Source: Flavobacteriales bacterium (GTDB lineage: Bacteria; Bacteroidota; Bacteroidia; Flavobacteriales_D; Crocinitomicaceae). Taken from it: a stretch of DNA of 64,000 nucleotides. Position 1 is the first letter of the stretch. The number at the start of each line of letters is the position of its first letter. The stretch spans positions 1 through 64,000 of the forward strand of contig CANMHB010000008.1 in the NCBI GenBank assembly GCA_947497485.1, given 5' to 3'. Shown here in pieces: positions 14,730 through 24,499 of this stretch. Made by a program: the position numbers and the translations under genes. The notes below the pieces were generated by a model. The model saw nothing but the letters and a program-made list of their open reading frames with translations, had not been told where the DNA came from and made no database searches.

Positions 14730-17708
14730 TTATTTCTTGATTTGAATTTTCTTCAATGTTTGGGTGTTTTCACCTGTTAATTTAAGACTGTAATTTCCAG
14801 CTGCATAACTTGATAAATCCAAATTCAAAGGATTTCCGTTCACAGTCCAGTTGCCAACGATTCTACCAGCCGCATCAATTAACTCAAGACTCTTGTATTG
14901 ATTTAAAGTTTCTCCTTTAAGTGTTAATAGACCGCTAGTTGGATTTGGATAAATTAAAATAAATTCATCTGTTGCTTCCTCAATACCCGCACTACAATCA
15001 GTTACAACAATTGAGAAAGACACTGGATTTCCGGTACATCCATTTAAAGTTGGAGTTACCGAAATGATTGCAGTTCCTGCTGAGGTTGGAGTAAATGAAG
15101 CAATATTTCCAGTTCCAGAAGCAGCTAAACCAACACCTGTATTACTATTCGTCCAAGCGTAAGTAGAAGAATTACTACTTCCTGTGAAGTTTATTGCAGT
15201 CGTTGTCGCACCAATGCAGGCTGTTTTATTTCCAGGATTGTTCACCGTCGGAATTGGTTTAATAGTAGCAACAACAGCTGTTCTTGCAGAAGTACAACCA
15301 TTGGATGTAACATCAACATAATACGTAGTCGTTGCACTGATAGATGGAGTAGTCCAACTTGTTCCTGTTCCCAATGCCGTTCCTCCGGTTTGAGCAGCAT
15401 ACCAATTTACTGTTCCAGAAGTAGCAGAAGCCCCTAAAGTGAGTGTTCCTGCGCCACATCGATCAGCTGGGGTCGTAGCACCCAGCGTAGGTGTTGTATT
15501 GACAGTTATATATGCTGTTTGGTTGGATGTGTTACTTCCGAGCGAATTCGTTGCCGTTAGCGAAACGTTGTATGATCCTGCTGTTGCATAAGTAACAGTT
15601 GGGTTTTGAGCTGTGCTTGTTGCAGGAGTCCCGCCTGGGAAAGACCAAGAATAAGAAGTTGGGAAACCTGTTGAAGTACTTGTATATTGAACAGTTTGAC
15701 CAGTACATGCTGTATTGGAAGGAGTTGATGTAAAACTTGCAGTTGGCGGAGTCGTAACATTAACACCGGTAATATTTACATTGTCAAGATAAAGTTTTTG
15801 TCCCCAACCTGACTTATTTCTAAATGCTACATAAACAGCATTATTTCCAACAAATTGACTTAAATCTACCGTTTCATTTCTCCAAGATGTAGGAGCATTG
15901 AAAGCTGCAGTCTGATCAGCCTGAGTAGCCAAAGTAGATCCACCCTTGTTGTAGGCTGTTGTCCATGTTTGTCCACAATCTGTAGACACAACAACATTCA
16001 AGGTATCGGAATATGTTGCGTTATATCGCGCATATGCAACATCAAATGTTAATGTTGCCGAAGTATACCCTGTTAAATTCAAAGCAGGAGTTTTTAAATC
16101 ATCAACATCTCCCGCAATTGTTGTGCTTGACGTAAAATTGTCCATCATTGCTGAATTACCTGTTGTCGGTGCAGTACCAACAGTTGCTCTCGCCCATGTA
16201 ACAGTATTTCCACCATTAGCTAGAGTCCAGTTAGTTGGAGGGAAAGTCGTTGAAGTAAACCCTTCAGTTAAAGGTAATGCTACACCTGTTACAACCGCTA
16301 GAGTAAAGTTGCTACTAAGTGCATCATTTCCTGGATTTCCGTCCGCTGCTCCGTTTGGAGAAGATGTTGAAGCGTTAAATACGTGGTTACCTGCTGTTGA
16401 CGTAAATGCATTAAGTGTAATATTTGCAGTAGAATTAGGGGTTAAAGTGCCCGTCCAGTTATAAGTCTGGTTTGCTCCACCATCAATATTGTAAGTAATT
16501 GTACAAGCTGTTAGATTAGAATTACCTAAATTCTTCAAAGTTACTTGGGGCGTAAATGACAATCCACAAATTGTTCCAGTTGGTGTTATGATAGCACTAA
16601 TTGTCGCATCATTTGCTGCTAAAGAATTACATTTTGTAGAACTTGCTAATGTAGATCTTCTTGGAGAGACTTGCATTACAGTTCTTACTCTAGTAACCTG
16701 ATCATTGGTAAAAATATTCATACAAGCATCATCTGTATAATCCATGTAATTTTGGATCATATCCGGGAAATTATCTGTTGTACATGAATTTTGATTTGCT
16801 GGGCATCCGTAGTTTGCAGCACTTGCTGGAGGTGTATCTGCACAGAAATCTGTAGCGGAACAGTTACTACCATCTCCCCAAATGTGACGAAGTCCCAACC
16901 AATGTCCCAACTCGTGTGTCAACGTTCTACCTCGTCCATATTGACCTCCAGCAGGATTTGGATTAGCAACAGAACCTAAGGAAGTATGCAGGATTACAAC
17001 TCCATCAGTTGTTGCGGAACCACCATTTGCATTTAACCCTTGAAGTCCTGAACTACTCGGAAATTGAGCATAACCAAGCAAACCGCCAGAAAGATCTCCG
17101 ACCCAAATATTAACATATTGAGTAGGATCCCAAATTGTAGCTGGTTTGATTGTATTATCAAAATTAGTGGATCCGAAAGGGCCTGCACCGTATGTTGTTA
17201 CACGATGAATTCCAGGCTCAGTAAGCGTAACATTGTTTGGATCACGCAAAGCTAAACAAAACTGAATTTCGCAATCGCCTGCAGCAGCATTCGTACTTCC
17301 AGCTAAATCACGATAATCTATGTTAAGTTGATCAAGTTGTCTTTGTACCCAGGTTGCTGAAACATTTGTAGCACCAGTTCCACTTGTAATAATGTGGAAA
17401 ACAATTGGTAATGTTAAAACGGTAGCTTTGGGTTGGCCTTTAGAAACTTTTGCGTTTTGCTGTTCATTGTAAATTCTAATTTGCTCTTGAAGCCAATTCT
17501 CTTCTTGTTGAAGCGTTGGTAAATTAGGATTTAAGGCGCGTCGAATTGAATCTGCTTCCATTGTATAACATCGAACACGACCATCGGGCCCTACCTTAGA
17601 TTTGTAAACAATGTCATTCGACTTCTTTTCGTTCGTTTGCGCATAAAGAGTATTAAAACTAAGCATTAGCGCACAGAACAAACCAAAAAATAAATAATTC
17701 TGTTTCAT
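14730..17708 (-). CDS. Secreted M43-type zinc metalloprotease with PKD/Ig-like repeats and T9SS sorting domain
   Basis: 992 aa. Signal peptide (1-24, ending 'TLYAQ'), a propeptide-like region, then a pappalysin/M43 catalytic domain (~95-340) with the extended zinc motif HELGHWLGLRH and a following Met-turn candidate 'QNYMDYTDDAC'. Further domains are a CARDB-like region ('LKNLGNSNLTACTITYNIDG'), a MAM/jelly-roll-like segment, a PKD domain ('SYSWSFPGGTPATS'), an Ig-like region with 'TTYYVDVTSNGC', another PKD-like segment, and a type A sorting domain ('LIYPNPTSGLLTL', 'GNYSLKLTGENTQTLKKI'). It is therefore exported by the T9SS and anchored or released at the cell surface, where it probably digests proteins. 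Confidence 0.92.
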   Translation of the reverse strand: MKQNYLFFGLFCALMLSFNTLYAQTNEKKSNDIVYKSKVGPDGRVRCYTMEADSIRRALNPNLPTLQQEENWLQEQIRIYNEQQNAKVSKGQPKATVLTLPIVFHIITSGTGATNVSATWVQRQLDQLNIDYRDLAGSTNAAAGDCEIQFCLALRDPNNVTLTEPGIHRVTTYGAGPFGSTNFDNTIKPATIWDPTQYVNIWVGDLSGGLLGYAQFPSSSGLQGLNANGGSATTDGVVILHTSLGSVANPNPAGGQYGRGRTLTHELGHWLGLRHIWGDGSNCSATDFCADTPPASAANYGCPANQNSCTTDNFPDMIQNYMDYTDDACMNIFTNDQVTRVRTVMQVSPRRSTLASSTKCNSLAANDATISAIITPTGTICGLSFTPQVTLKNLGNSNLTACTITYNIDGGANQTYNWTGTLTPNSTANITLNAFTSTAGNHVFNASTSSPNGAADGNPGNDALSSNFTLAVVTGVALPLTEGFTSTTFPPTNWTLANGGNTVTWARATVGTAPTTGNSAMMDNFTSSTTIAGDVDDLKTPALNLTGYTSATLTFDVAYARYNATYSDTLNVVVSTDCGQTWTTAYNKGGSTLATQADQTAAFNAPTSWRNETVDLSQFVGNNAVYVAFRNKSGWGQKLYLDNVNITGVNVTTPPTASFTSTPSNTACTGQTVQYTSTSTGFPTSYSWSFPGGTPATSTAQNPTVTYATAGSYNVSLTATNSLGSNTSNQTAYITVNTTPTLGATTPADRCGAGTLTLGASATSGTVNWYAAQTGGTALGTGTSWTTPSISATTTYYVDVTSNGCTSARTAVVATIKPIPTVNNPGNKTACIGATTTAINFTGSSNSSTYAWTNSNTGVGLAASGTGNIASFTPTSAGTAIISVTPTLNGCTGNPVSFSIVVTDCSAGIEEATDEFILIYPNPTSGLLTLKGETLNQYKSLELIDAAGRIVGNWTVNGNPLNLDLSSYAAGNYSLKLTGENTQTLKKIQIKK

Positions 17709-17796
17709 AGTATAAGAAAATAGTTTAATAGTTTGACGGAAAATTACAAATTTTAGTTGTATGAAAATAAAATTTCTTTAAAAATATCGGAAGCTT

Positions 17797-18456
17797 TTAA
17801 TCTTTAATGCAACGAACTGAGAGTCCTACATCAAAATCATCGTCCTCTTTGTTGAAGCTATTGGAATCATAAACGAAACTTCTTAACCAGGCATTATCAG
17901 TGAAATGCGGACTTGAACACCAAAAACCTGAGTAAAATCCTTGGTAACTAAATTTTCCATGATCATGAAGTCCCGAAGGAATTGCATTAAAACCAGATTC
18001 ATTTGTTCCGTTGCCATTTTTATTCCAGCCTGTTTTGCTTTTTATTTTCTTTCCAGCAATTACCTTCCCTCCAAGAAAATCAGTAAGTTGAGTCCATTCG
18101 TCATTCGTGGGAATATGCCAGCCTTGTGGGGCAAGCCCTCTTGAATCATTTACGGCATACCAATTATAAAGCTTTCCATACTTCCCATAGTTTGTTTTAT
18201 CAAAATTATAATAACTCCAAACTGGCGTTTTATTAATTCGTGCATTTTCCCAATCGTCGTGTGTTTTAGCCTCAGGAATTACCTCGCCATTACGGAAAGT
18301 TGAAACCGCTAAATTTTCTTTCATCCATGTTTGCGATCCAATTGTAACAGACTTTTGTGGGTTCGACTTTGCAGGAACTTGACTTTCTAAACTAAAAAAA
18401 GATATAATGAAAATCATTACCAAAAAACCCCTTCTACTTTTCAAACGAATATTCAT
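17797..18456 (-). CDS. FISUMP-domain protein, secreted
   Basis: 219 aa with a signal peptide ('FLVMIFIISFFSLESQ'). The rest is the Fibrobacter succinogenes major paralogous domain: 'VTIGSQTWMKENLAVSTFRN' , 'YGKLYNWYAVNDSRGLAPQG', 'WHIPTNDEWTQL' and the terminal 'DVGLSVRCIKD'. This is a formylglycine-enzyme-like C-type-lectin fold of unknown function on the Bacteroidota cell surface. It is a single-domain copy. It lies 58 bp beyond the pyrophosphatase terminator-side end, with a terminator between the two, so it has its own promoter. Confidence 0.85.
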   Translation of the reverse strand: MNIRLKSRRGFLVMIFIISFFSLESQVPAKSNPQKSVTIGSQTWMKENLAVSTFRNGEVIPEAKTHDDWENARINKTPVWSYYNFDKTNYGKYGKLYNWYAVNDSRGLAPQGWHIPTNDEWTQLTDFLGGKVIAGKKIKSKTGWNKNGNGTNESGFNAIPSGLHDHGKFSYQGFYSGFWCSSPHFTDNAWLRSFVYDSNSFNKEDDDFDVGLSVRCIKD

Positions 18457-18482
18457 AATCTAATTTCATTTTAGCAAAAATA

Positions 18483-18512
18483 AAAAAGGCCCCTCATATG
18501 AGTAGCCTTTTC
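18483..18512 (-). terminator. Rho-independent terminator after the pyrophosphatase gene
   Basis: Read on the minus strand: AAAAGGC-ta-CTCATATGAG-gg-GCCTTTTTT, a long stem with an inner palindrome followed by a U-run. It lies 17 bp beyond the stop of the minus-strand pyrophosphatase gene. Confidence 0.85.
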
Positions 18513-18528
18513 AAATTTATATTCAAGA

Positions 18529-21093
18529 TTAATGTCCTTTGCAACAATCTTTTTTCTTCGTGCATTCGGATCCTTTCCCTCCAATCCATTTACCATCTTT
18601 TCCATAATGTGCCATGCAGATTGCTTTTTCTTCTGCTGAACATCCTTTTTCATCACACATTTTAGCACATTCTTCTTTTGTCATTGTAGCACACTTAGAC
18701 ATATCACATTTCATTTCTTCCTTACACATTCCTTCTCCGTGACATTTCATTCCTTCTTTGCAATTTTCCATTCCGCATTTTCCAGCGCATTTAGACATAT
18801 CACAATTTTCTTTTTTGTCACAAGTTGAAGGGTCGCAAGAAGAAGGATTGCAGTTCGATTTCATTTCACACTTTTGCTTTCCGTGACATGAAGCATTTCC
18901 ATTTTCATCACCATGGCCGCTTCCCAAAATTGGTGCGATAACTAATCCAACTAAACAAGTTAATTTAATTAAAATATTCATGGAAGGACCAGAAGTATCT
19001 TTGAAAGGATCTCCAACCGTGTCTCCAGTAACCGCAGCTTTGTGAGCATCTGAACCTTTATAAGTCAATTCGCCATTAATCATAACGCCTGCTTCGAAAG
19101 ATTTCTTAGCGTTGTCCCAAGCTCCTCCGGCGTTGTTTTGGAAAATCGCCCAAAGAACCCCTGAAACAGCAACTCCAGCCATATATCCACCAAGAACTTC
19201 AGCTCCAAGCTTCATATCACCAGAAATAAACCCAGTTCCTAATCCAATTAAAATTGGAGTAATGATCGTTAATGCTCCTGGAAGCATCATTTCACGCAAA
19301 GCAGCTTTTGTAGAAATTTCAACACATTTACCATACTCAGGAGTCCCTGTACCATCCATAATACCTGGTATTTCGCGGAACTGACGACGAACTTCCATAA
19401 CCATATCCATCGCAGCTTTACCTACAGATTTCATTGCTAATGCTGAAAATACAACTGGAATCATTCCTCCGATAAATAAAGCAGCCAAAACAGGCGCCTT
19501 GAAGATGTTAATTCCGTCAATTCCAGTGAATGTAACGTAAGCAGCAAATAAAGCAAGAGCAGTCAATGCAGCCGATGCAATTGCAAATCCTTTTCCAACT
19601 GCTGCAGTTGTGTTACCAACAGAATCTAAAACATCTGTTCTTTGACGAACCTCTTTCGGTAATTCACTCATTTCTGCAACTCCACCTGCATTATCTGCGA
19701 TAGGTCCAAAAGCATCAATAGCTAATTGCATTGCAGTTGTTGCCATCATTGCCGAAGCTGCGATCGCAACACCATAAAATCCTGCAAGTGCATATGAACC
19801 CCAAATTGCCGCTGCAAACAAGATTACCGAAGAGAATGTCGAAATCATTCCTGTCGCTAAACCAGCAATAATATTGGTAGCAGCACCAGTTGATGAATTT
19901 TGAACGATATCCAAAACTGGTTTTTTACCTAATGCAGTGTAGTATTCCGTAAAGAAAGAGATTAAATAACCTACACCAAGACCAACTAACGTAGCGTAGA
20001 AAATATTCATACTTGGAATATCTCTTGGAGCTTCACCAAAGAAATTCATTCCTTGTATTTTTGCAGGTAATAACCAATTTACAAGGAAAAATCCAGCAGC
20101 GGCAGAAAGAATAATTGAAGCAATGTTCCCGATATTTAAAGCTCTTTGAACATCGTTTTCTTTGGCGTCATTGCTTGAAATTCGAACAAGGAAAGTTCCA
20201 ATTATAGACGCAATAATACCAACACCAGCAATCATGATTGGTAATAAGATTGGGCCCATTCCATTGAATTTCTCAACTACCTGACCTGCATCTGCCATAT
20301 CTTTGATAATGTAATTACCCAAGACCATAGATGCTAAAACAGTTGCAACATAGGAACCAAATAAATCAGCACCCATACCGGCAACGTCTCCAACGTTATC
20401 TCCAACATTATCAGCAATTGTAGCAGGGTTTCTTGGATCGTCTTCCGGAATTCCAGCTTCAACTTTACCAACTAAGTCAGCACCGACGTCAGCAGCTTTT
20501 GTGTAAATACCTCCACCAACACGTGCGAATAAAGCTATCGATTCAGCTCCTAAAGAGAAACCAGCCAATGCCTCTAATACCATAGTCATTTCTTCGTAGA
20601 AACTTTTATCTCCTTTAATAAACATGGTTGTAAAGAACATAAAGAAAAGTGAAAGACCAAGAACTGCCAATCCAGCAACACCTAGGCCCATAACCGTTCC
20701 ACCTCCAAAAGAAACTTTTAATGCATTTGGCAACGAAGTTTTTGCAGCTTCAGTTGTGCGCACATTCGCATCTGTTGCAATTCGCATTCCGATATTTCCG
20801 GCTACAGCAGAAAAAACTGCACCTACTATAAATGCAGGAACAATCATCCAACTTGTTGTTTCAACAATTCTTGAAATTCCGAATAAAGCAGCAGCAGCAA
20901 TTACAACAAAAATAGCTAGTAAGCGATATTCCGCACTTAAAAAAGCCATTGCTCCTTCTTTAATGTTTTTTGCAATTCCTTGCATTTTATCATCTCCTGC
21001 ACTTTGTTTCTTTACCCATGCCATTTTAACAAGCATAAATAATAAGCCTACAATAGATAAGGCGATTGGTACAATAATCAATTTAGATTCCAT
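18529..21093 (-). CDS. hppA: Membrane ion-translocating pyrophosphatase with a cysteine-rich C-terminal tail
   Basis: 854 aa. Residues 1-~730 are a complete multi-TM M-PPase that couples PPi hydrolysis to H+ or Na+ export. Motifs seen: '[20 protein letters not shown]' and '[20 protein letters not shown]' in the first substrate loops, and '[12 protein letters not shown]' later. '[11 protein letters not shown]' has Ala at the position where K+-independent enzymes carry Lys, so a K+-dependent type is inferred. The last ~122 residues (733-854) are unusual, with 20 cysteines in a hydrophilic Lys/Glu/Met-rich chain with 'CDMSKCA' twice and ending 'KKKDCCKGH'. M-PPase termini face the periplasm, so this tail should be extracytoplasmic. 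It is in frame, with no stop or frameshift at the join, and a terminator follows. Confidence 0.93.
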   Translation of the reverse strand: MESKLIIVPIALSIVGLLFMLVKMAWVKKQSAGDDKMQGIAKNIKEGAMAFLSAEYRLLAIFVVIAAAALFGISRIVETTSWMIVPAFIVGAVFSAVAGNIGMRIATDANVRTTEAAKTSLPNALKVSFGGGTVMGLGVAGLAVLGLSLFFMFFTTMFIKGDKSFYEEMTMVLEALAGFSLGAESIALFARVGGGIYTKAADVGADLVGKVEAGIPEDDPRNPATIADNVGDNVGDVAGMGADLFGSYVATVLASMVLGNYIIKDMADAGQVVEKFNGMGPILLPIMIAGVGIIASIIGTFLVRISSNDAKENDVQRALNIGNIASIILSAAAGFFLVNWLLPAKIQGMNFFGEAPRDIPSMNIFYATLVGLGVGYLISFFTEYYTALGKKPVLDIVQNSSTGAATNIIAGLATGMISTFSSVILFAAAIWGSYALAGFYGVAIAASAMMATTAMQLAIDAFGPIADNAGGVAEMSELPKEVRQRTDVLDSVGNTTAAVGKGFAIASAALTALALFAAYVTFTGIDGINIFKAPVLAALFIGGMIPVVFSALAMKSVGKAAMDMVMEVRRQFREIPGIMDGTGTPEYGKCVEISTKAALREMMLPGALTIITPILIGLGTGFISGDMKLGAEVLGGYMAGVAVSGVLWAIFQNNAGGAWDNAKKSFEAGVMINGELTYKGSDAHKAAVTGDTVGDPFKDTSGPSMNILIKLTCLVGLVIAPILGSGHGDENGNASCHGKQKCEMKSNCNPSSCDPSTCDKKENCDMSKCAGKCGMENCKEGMKCHGEGMCKEEMKCDMSKCATMTKEECAKMCDEKGCSAEEKAICMAHYGKDGKWIGGKGSECTKKKDCCKGH

Positions 21094-21121
21094 ATTTATT
21101 AGGTTATTTAATAATAGCGGG

Positions 21122-21153
21122 CAAAAGTATATTTTTCTGCCAACCTATGCAAA
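21122..21153 (-). promoter_or_regulatory. Promoter TTTG-N20-TACTTTTG for the pyrophosphatase gene
   Basis: Minus-strand TTTG (plus 21150-21153) and TACTTTTG (plus 21122-21129), 20 bp apart, match the Bacteroidota -33/-7 consensus. The predicted start of transcription leaves a leader of about 20-25 nt before the ATG at 21093. Confidence 0.65.
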
Positions 21154-21184
21154 TACGTCAAAGAAAAAAAAGGGTTTCAGAATT

Positions 21185-21484
21185 CTAGGAAATATGTTGT
21201 TTAAGAACAGAAATTAATTGATTCAAAGGCATAGCGCCCGATTCTCTCCATAGTTTCTCACCATTTTTAAATAAAATTAAAGTTGGAACTCCTCTAATTT
21301 TCATTTGCTCCGCAAGCGATTGATTTTTGTCGACGTCAATCTTAAGAATTCTAATTTTGTTGCCGAAATGTTTTTTCAATTCATCCAATGTCGGGTGTAG
21401 CGTTTTACATGGTCCGCACCAAGTAGCATAGAAATCTACCAAAGTTGGAACTTCCGCTGAAATTATTTCTTTGAATTTACTCAT
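21185..21484 (-). CDS. trxA: Thioredoxin
   Basis: 99 aa, a standard cytosolic thioredoxin. The active site is 'ATWCGPCKTLHP' near residues 20-31, followed by 'KIDVDKNQSLAEQMKIRGVP' with the cis-Pro and 'TLILFKNGEKLWRESGAM'. It serves as a general disulfide reductant. It is 91 bp upstream of the pyrophosphatase, but the latter has its own promoter in that gap. A small PrxQ peroxiredoxin gene that could use it lies about 2 kb away on the same strand. Confidence 0.92.
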   Translation of the reverse strand: MSKFKEIISAEVPTLVDFYATWCGPCKTLHPTLDELKKHFGNKIRILKIDVDKNQSLAEQMKIRGVPTLILFKNGEKLWRESGAMPLNQLISVLKQHIS

Positions 21485-21529
21485 AACACAAAGTTACTAC
21501 AGCTGATTTCAAGTTTTGCAACTTTTGAT

Positions 21530-21561
21530 ACAAAAAAGGCTACTTCGACGAAGCAGCCTTG
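21530..21561 (-). terminator. Rho-independent terminator after the DUF5011-like lipoprotein gene
   Basis: On the minus strand AAGGCTGCTTCG-tcg-AAGTAGCCTTTTTTG forms a long stem with one internal mismatch and a six-U tail, 20 bp beyond the lipoprotein stop. Confidence 0.88.
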
Positions 21562-21581
21562 TAAAAAAATGAATGAATATT

Positions 21582-22337
21582 TTATTGCTTTGTGTATGTT
21601 GCTGTGCAAGTTCCAGATCCTCCTATAGCAGGTAAATCATTATTATAAGTGTAAGTTACAGTAAACTCTGTTCCTGTCGCATTCATTGTACCAACACCTT
21701 CATAGGTAATTGTTCCTATTCCCGAAACATCATATGATTGAGAAGGGACTGTTATAGTTGCTCCATTAATGGTAGCATTCGCCGTTCCACCTGATGCAAT
21801 ATTTAATCCATTTGGTAACACCAAAGGAATAGATGGTATTGAAATTGAAAACATTCCATCAATGACCAAAGCAGAATTATTTGCACCTAGGTTGATTGTT
21901 GGTGTGCTATTCAATGGAAAAGATGCGCCACAATCACTTGAGACAACCCAATTTGCTAGCCAATTGTCTGAACTTACAACAACATTTACTTTTCTTTTTG
22001 CCGTTGAAGTTCCATTGCTATTTGATGCTGTATAAGTAACTTCATATACACCTACCGTTGATGCATTCACTTGATCAACCGTTGTCACAGTAGCAGATGA
22101 CCCATCCTTATTAGTTGCTGTGGCTCCTGGATCATTGTAAGTTGAGCCGACACTGATTGTTGTATCAGCGCTTCCGATAATATTTATAAATGGGGTATAA
22201 AGACATGAGCCATCATCTTTCTTAGCTGCACTATTAAAATTTGATGCTGTTGGGTCTGTGCATCCTTTTTTCTTACAACTTGTCATTGAAAAGATTCCAA
22301 TAGAGCAGGCTAAAAAGAATAAAATTAATTTTTTCAT
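21582..22337 (-). CDS. Lipoprotein with a DUF5011-type Ig-like domain
   Basis: About 251 aa from the preferred start at 22337. A lipobox signal peptide 'FSMTSCKKKGC' predicts acylation on Cys, followed by a short Cys-containing 'GCTDPTASNFNSAAKKDDGS' motif that recurs in many Bacteroidota secreted proteins. Next comes a bacterial Ig-like DUF5011 domain ('ISVGSTYNDPGATATNKDGS', 'TVGVYEVTYTASNSNGTST'), then a beta-rich C-terminal domain of unknown family. The longer ORF start (22472) would overlap the recA stop and terminator and put the signal peptide 45 residues inside, so I reject it. Surface or periplasmic; function unknown. Confidence 0.78.
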   Translation of the reverse strand: MKKLILFFLACSIGIFSMTSCKKKGCTDPTASNFNSAAKKDDGSCLYTPFINIIGSADTTISVGSTYNDPGATATNKDGSSATVTTVDQVNASTVGVYEVTYTASNSNGTSTAKRKVNVVVSSDNWLANWVVSSDCGASFPLNSTPTINLGANNSALVIDGMFSISIPSIPLVLPNGLNIASGGTANATINGATITVPSQSYDVSGIGTITYEGVGTMNATGTEFTVTYTYNNDLPAIGGSGTCTATYTKQ

Positions 22338-22370
22338 ACGTAGATTTTTTTCAAATATAAAAAATTTAAA

Positions 22371-22401
22371 AATAAAACGGCACTCAAATTTGAATGCCGT
22401 C
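22371..22401 (-). terminator. Rho-independent terminator after recA
   Basis: On the minus strand ACGGCATTCAAATTTGAGTGCCGT followed by TTTATTTTT: a long stem 26 bp past the recA stop. The stem also lies upstream of the lipoprotein start, separating the two units. Confidence 0.88.
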
Positions 22402-22425
22402 TCATTGAACCAAACGATATGCTCA

Positions 22426-23454
22426 TTAATCTTGTAATACCTGATTTTTTGCATCAGGAGAAGCAAGAGCATCTTTAATTTTACTTTCTAGTTCTTCTGC
22501 CAACTCCAAGTTATCTGCTAATAACGATTTGATTGCATCACGTCCCTGGCCAAGACGGGTTTCTCCGTAAGAAAACCAAGAACCACTCTTTTTAAGAATA
22601 TTAAGGTCTACACCAAGATCAATTATCTCACCAATTTTTGAGATTCCTTCACCATACATAACATCGAATTCAGCTTTTCTAAATGGAGGCGCAACCTTGT
22701 TTTTAACCACTTTCACTTTTACACGATTTCCGATGATTTCTTCACCATCCTTAATTTGTGTTGCTTTTCGAATGTCTATTCTTATGGAAGAATAAAATTT
22801 CAAGGCATTCCCTCCAGTTGTAGTCTCCGGGTTTCCAAACATAACACCAATTTTATCACGTAATTGATTGATGAAAATACAGCAGCAACCAGCTTTGTTA
22901 ATGGAAGCTGTTAATTTACGAAGAGCCTTTGACATTAAACGCGCCTGAAGTCCCATTTGAGAGTCTCCCATTTCACCTTCAATTTCTGCTTTTGGTGTTA
23001 GCGCAGCCACAGAGTCAATGATAATTAAATCAATTGCACAGGAACGAATTAAGTTGTCTGCAATTTCTAATGCTTGCTCGCCATTGTCTGGCTGTGAAAT
23101 CAAAAGGTTATCAATATCAACACCTAATTTTTTAGCATAAAATTGATCGAAGGCATGTTCTGCATCTATAAAAGCGGCAATTCCACCTTGTTTTTGAACT
23201 TCGGCAATCGCATGTATCGCCAATGTTGTCTTGCCTGAAGATTCAGGACCATATATTTCTACAACACGACCTTTTGGATAACCATTTACCCCTAAAGCCA
23301 AATCAAGTGTTACTGAACCGGTTGGAATAACCTCTACTTTCTCAACAGGAGAATCACCTAATTTCATAACAGAACCCTTACCGAAGGTTTTGTCTAATTT
23401 TTCCATTGTCAGCTGAAGCGCTTTCAATTTTTCTGCATTTACTTCTTTATTCAT
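22426..23454 (-). CDS. recA: Recombinase RecA
   Basis: 342 aa, normal RecA length. The Walker A '[10 protein letters not shown]' at about residue 68, Walker B '[20 protein letters not shown]' and L2-flanking '[20 protein letters not shown]' regions are all intact. It polymerises on single-stranded DNA for strand exchange and triggers LexA-type cleavage where present. On the minus strand, TAAATTTG (plus 23498-23505) is a good -7 box 44 bp upstream, with no -33 TTG at the usual distance. I saw no obvious LexA operator. Transcribed alone, closed by a terminator. Confidence 0.97.
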   Translation of the reverse strand: MNKEVNAEKLKALQLTMEKLDKTFGKGSVMKLGDSPVEKVEVIPTGSVTLDLALGVNGYPKGRVVEIYGPESSGKTTLAIHAIAEVQKQGGIAAFIDAEHAFDQFYAKKLGVDIDNLLISQPDNGEQALEIADNLIRSCAIDLIIIDSVAALTPKAEIEGEMGDSQMGLQARLMSKALRKLTASINKAGCCCIFINQLRDKIGVMFGNPETTTGGNALKFYSSIRIDIRKATQIKDGEEIIGNRVKVKVVKNKVAPPFRKAEFDVMYGEGISKIGEIIDLGVDLNILKKSGSWFSYGETRLGQGRDAIKSLLADNLELAEELESKIKDALASPDAKNQVLQD

Positions 23455-23538
23455 ATCGTTTGTTGTTGTGAGTTAATACTCGGTTAAATAATTTAAACAA
23501 ATTTAATAATGGATGATCGTAAACTATTTACGAACAAA

Positions 23539-24012
23539 TTAAAATCCATAATTTTTTAATATTTCGTTTCCGTGATCTTTGGTATTTGGTTTATCGATAA
23601 CACATTTAAGCGTTGAGTCTTCATCAAATAAAAAACTCGTTCGATGAATTCCATCATATGTTTTACCCATAAATTTTTTCTCGCCCCAAACACCAAATGT
23701 TTGAGAAATCATCTTGTCTTCATCAGGTAAAAGTGAGAAAGGTAAATTAAACTTATCGCCAAACTTTTTGTGAGAAGAAATAGAATCCGTGCTAATACCA
23801 ATCACAACAATTCCTTTTTCATTTAAGTCTGAAAAGGAATCTCGAATACTACAAGCCTGAGCAGTACAACCTGGTGTGTTGTCCTTCGGATAAAAATAAA
23901 CTACTACCCTTTTCCCATTCAAGTGTTCTGAATTTATTTCATTTCCTAACTGATCAGTTCCAGTGAACTTTGGAAGCTTACTTCCCAATTTTAACTTTTC
24001 CATATTGCTCAT
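23539..24012 (-). CDS. bcp: Thioredoxin-dependent thiol peroxidase (PrxQ/Bcp type)
   Basis: 157 aa. The PrxQ signature is clear: 'VVYFYPKDNTPGCTAQACSI' holds the peroxidatic Cys and, five residues later, the resolving Cys, giving the atypical 2-Cys mechanism. It reduces hydrogen peroxide and organic peroxides using thioredoxin. 'FGVWGEKKFMGKTYDGIHRT' is the usual downstream block. Two starts three codons apart are possible (MSN-MEKLKL); the longer is kept. It lies 84 bp upstream of recA with the same orientation. Confidence 0.92.
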   Translation of the reverse strand: MSNMEKLKLGSKLPKFTGTDQLGNEINSEHLNGKRVVVYFYPKDNTPGCTAQACSIRDSFSDLNEKGIVVIGISTDSISSHKKFGDKFNLPFSLLPDEDKMISQTFGVWGEKKFMGKTYDGIHRTSFLFDEDSTLKCVIDKPNTKDHGNEILKNYGF

Positions 24013-24104
24013 TTTATAATCTTATTGTCGACGATTTTCTAATCAAATTTAATAACTAATTTCTAATGATTAAACAATTTCAGAAAAAAAAGTTCATTAA
24101 AATA

Positions 24105-24133
24105 AAAAAGACTGCCAAAAAATGACAGTCTTT
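24105..24133 (-). terminator. Rho-independent terminator after the small secreted protein gene
   Basis: On the minus strand AAAGACTG-tcattttttgg-CAGTCTTTTTTATTTT is a stem with a clear U-run, 21 bp past the stop at 24155. Confidence 0.82.
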
Positions 24134-24154
24134 CTTGCTTGTGCGTTCATTCAA

Positions 24155-24499
24155 TCACCTTTGCACAAGGATGTTTTTGCTATAAATTATTTCACCATTT
24201 GAGATAAAATTAATTTTATATGATCCGTTGATTAAATCATTCAAGTGAAGCGAAGTTGCGTCCAAAACTGGAATTGAAGGCATAAACTGTCCGTTATCAC
24301 TAATGATCTCGATAAAATCAATTCGACTATCCGTCCATTTAACAGTAGCATCTCCAGCGCTTAGTTCACTAACAGTAATTTGAACTTTATCATCCTTCTT
24401 AACTGGTTCGTCACCTTCACCATTATGTGCCATTACAACATTTGAAACTAATACTACCGCTGCGATTAGTAACCCTCTAAAAATATTTTTTGTTTTCAT
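24155..24499 (-). CDS. Small secreted protein of unknown function
   Basis: 114 aa. A signal peptide ('GLLIAAVVLVSNVVMAHNGE') is followed by an acidic/basic linker ('GEGDEPVKKDDKVQ') and about 75 residues of predicted beta structure ending 'NGSYKINFISNGEIIYSKNI'. The last strands resemble the final strands of T9SS sorting domains but lack the 'YPNP' opening, so I do not call it a T9SS cargo. It stands alone, with a 228-bp upstream region containing an inverted repeat and a terminator downstream. I recognise no family. Confidence 0.65.
   Translation of the reverse strand: MKTKNIFRGLLIAAVVLVSNVVMAHNGEGDEPVKKDDKVQITVSELSAGDATVKWTDSRIDFIEIISDNGQFMPSIPVLDATSLHLNDLINGSYKINFISNGEIIYSKNILVQR

Noticed and set aside
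16123-16464. 113-aa plus-strand ORF in the M43 protease gene
   Set aside because: Antisense shadow of a Thr/Ser/Gly-rich coding region.
18471-18668. 65-aa ORF overlapping the pyrophosphatase tail
   Set aside because: It is a shifted-frame shadow of the Cys-rich tail that continues through the terminator.
18529-18900. Cys-rich tail as an artefact of a frameshift joining two genes
   Set aside because: The frame runs without interruption through the join, codon use looks normal, and a terminator follows the combined stop; still worth checking with reads.
20624-21217. 197-aa plus-strand ORF antisense to the pyrophosphatase gene
   Set aside because: Its Pro/Ala/Thr-rich content is the mirror of the pyrophosphatase codons, and it runs through that gene's promoter.
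22338-22472. N-terminal extension of the DUF5011-like lipoprotein ORF
   Set aside because: It overlaps the recA stop and terminator and would bury the lipobox signal peptide 45 residues inside.
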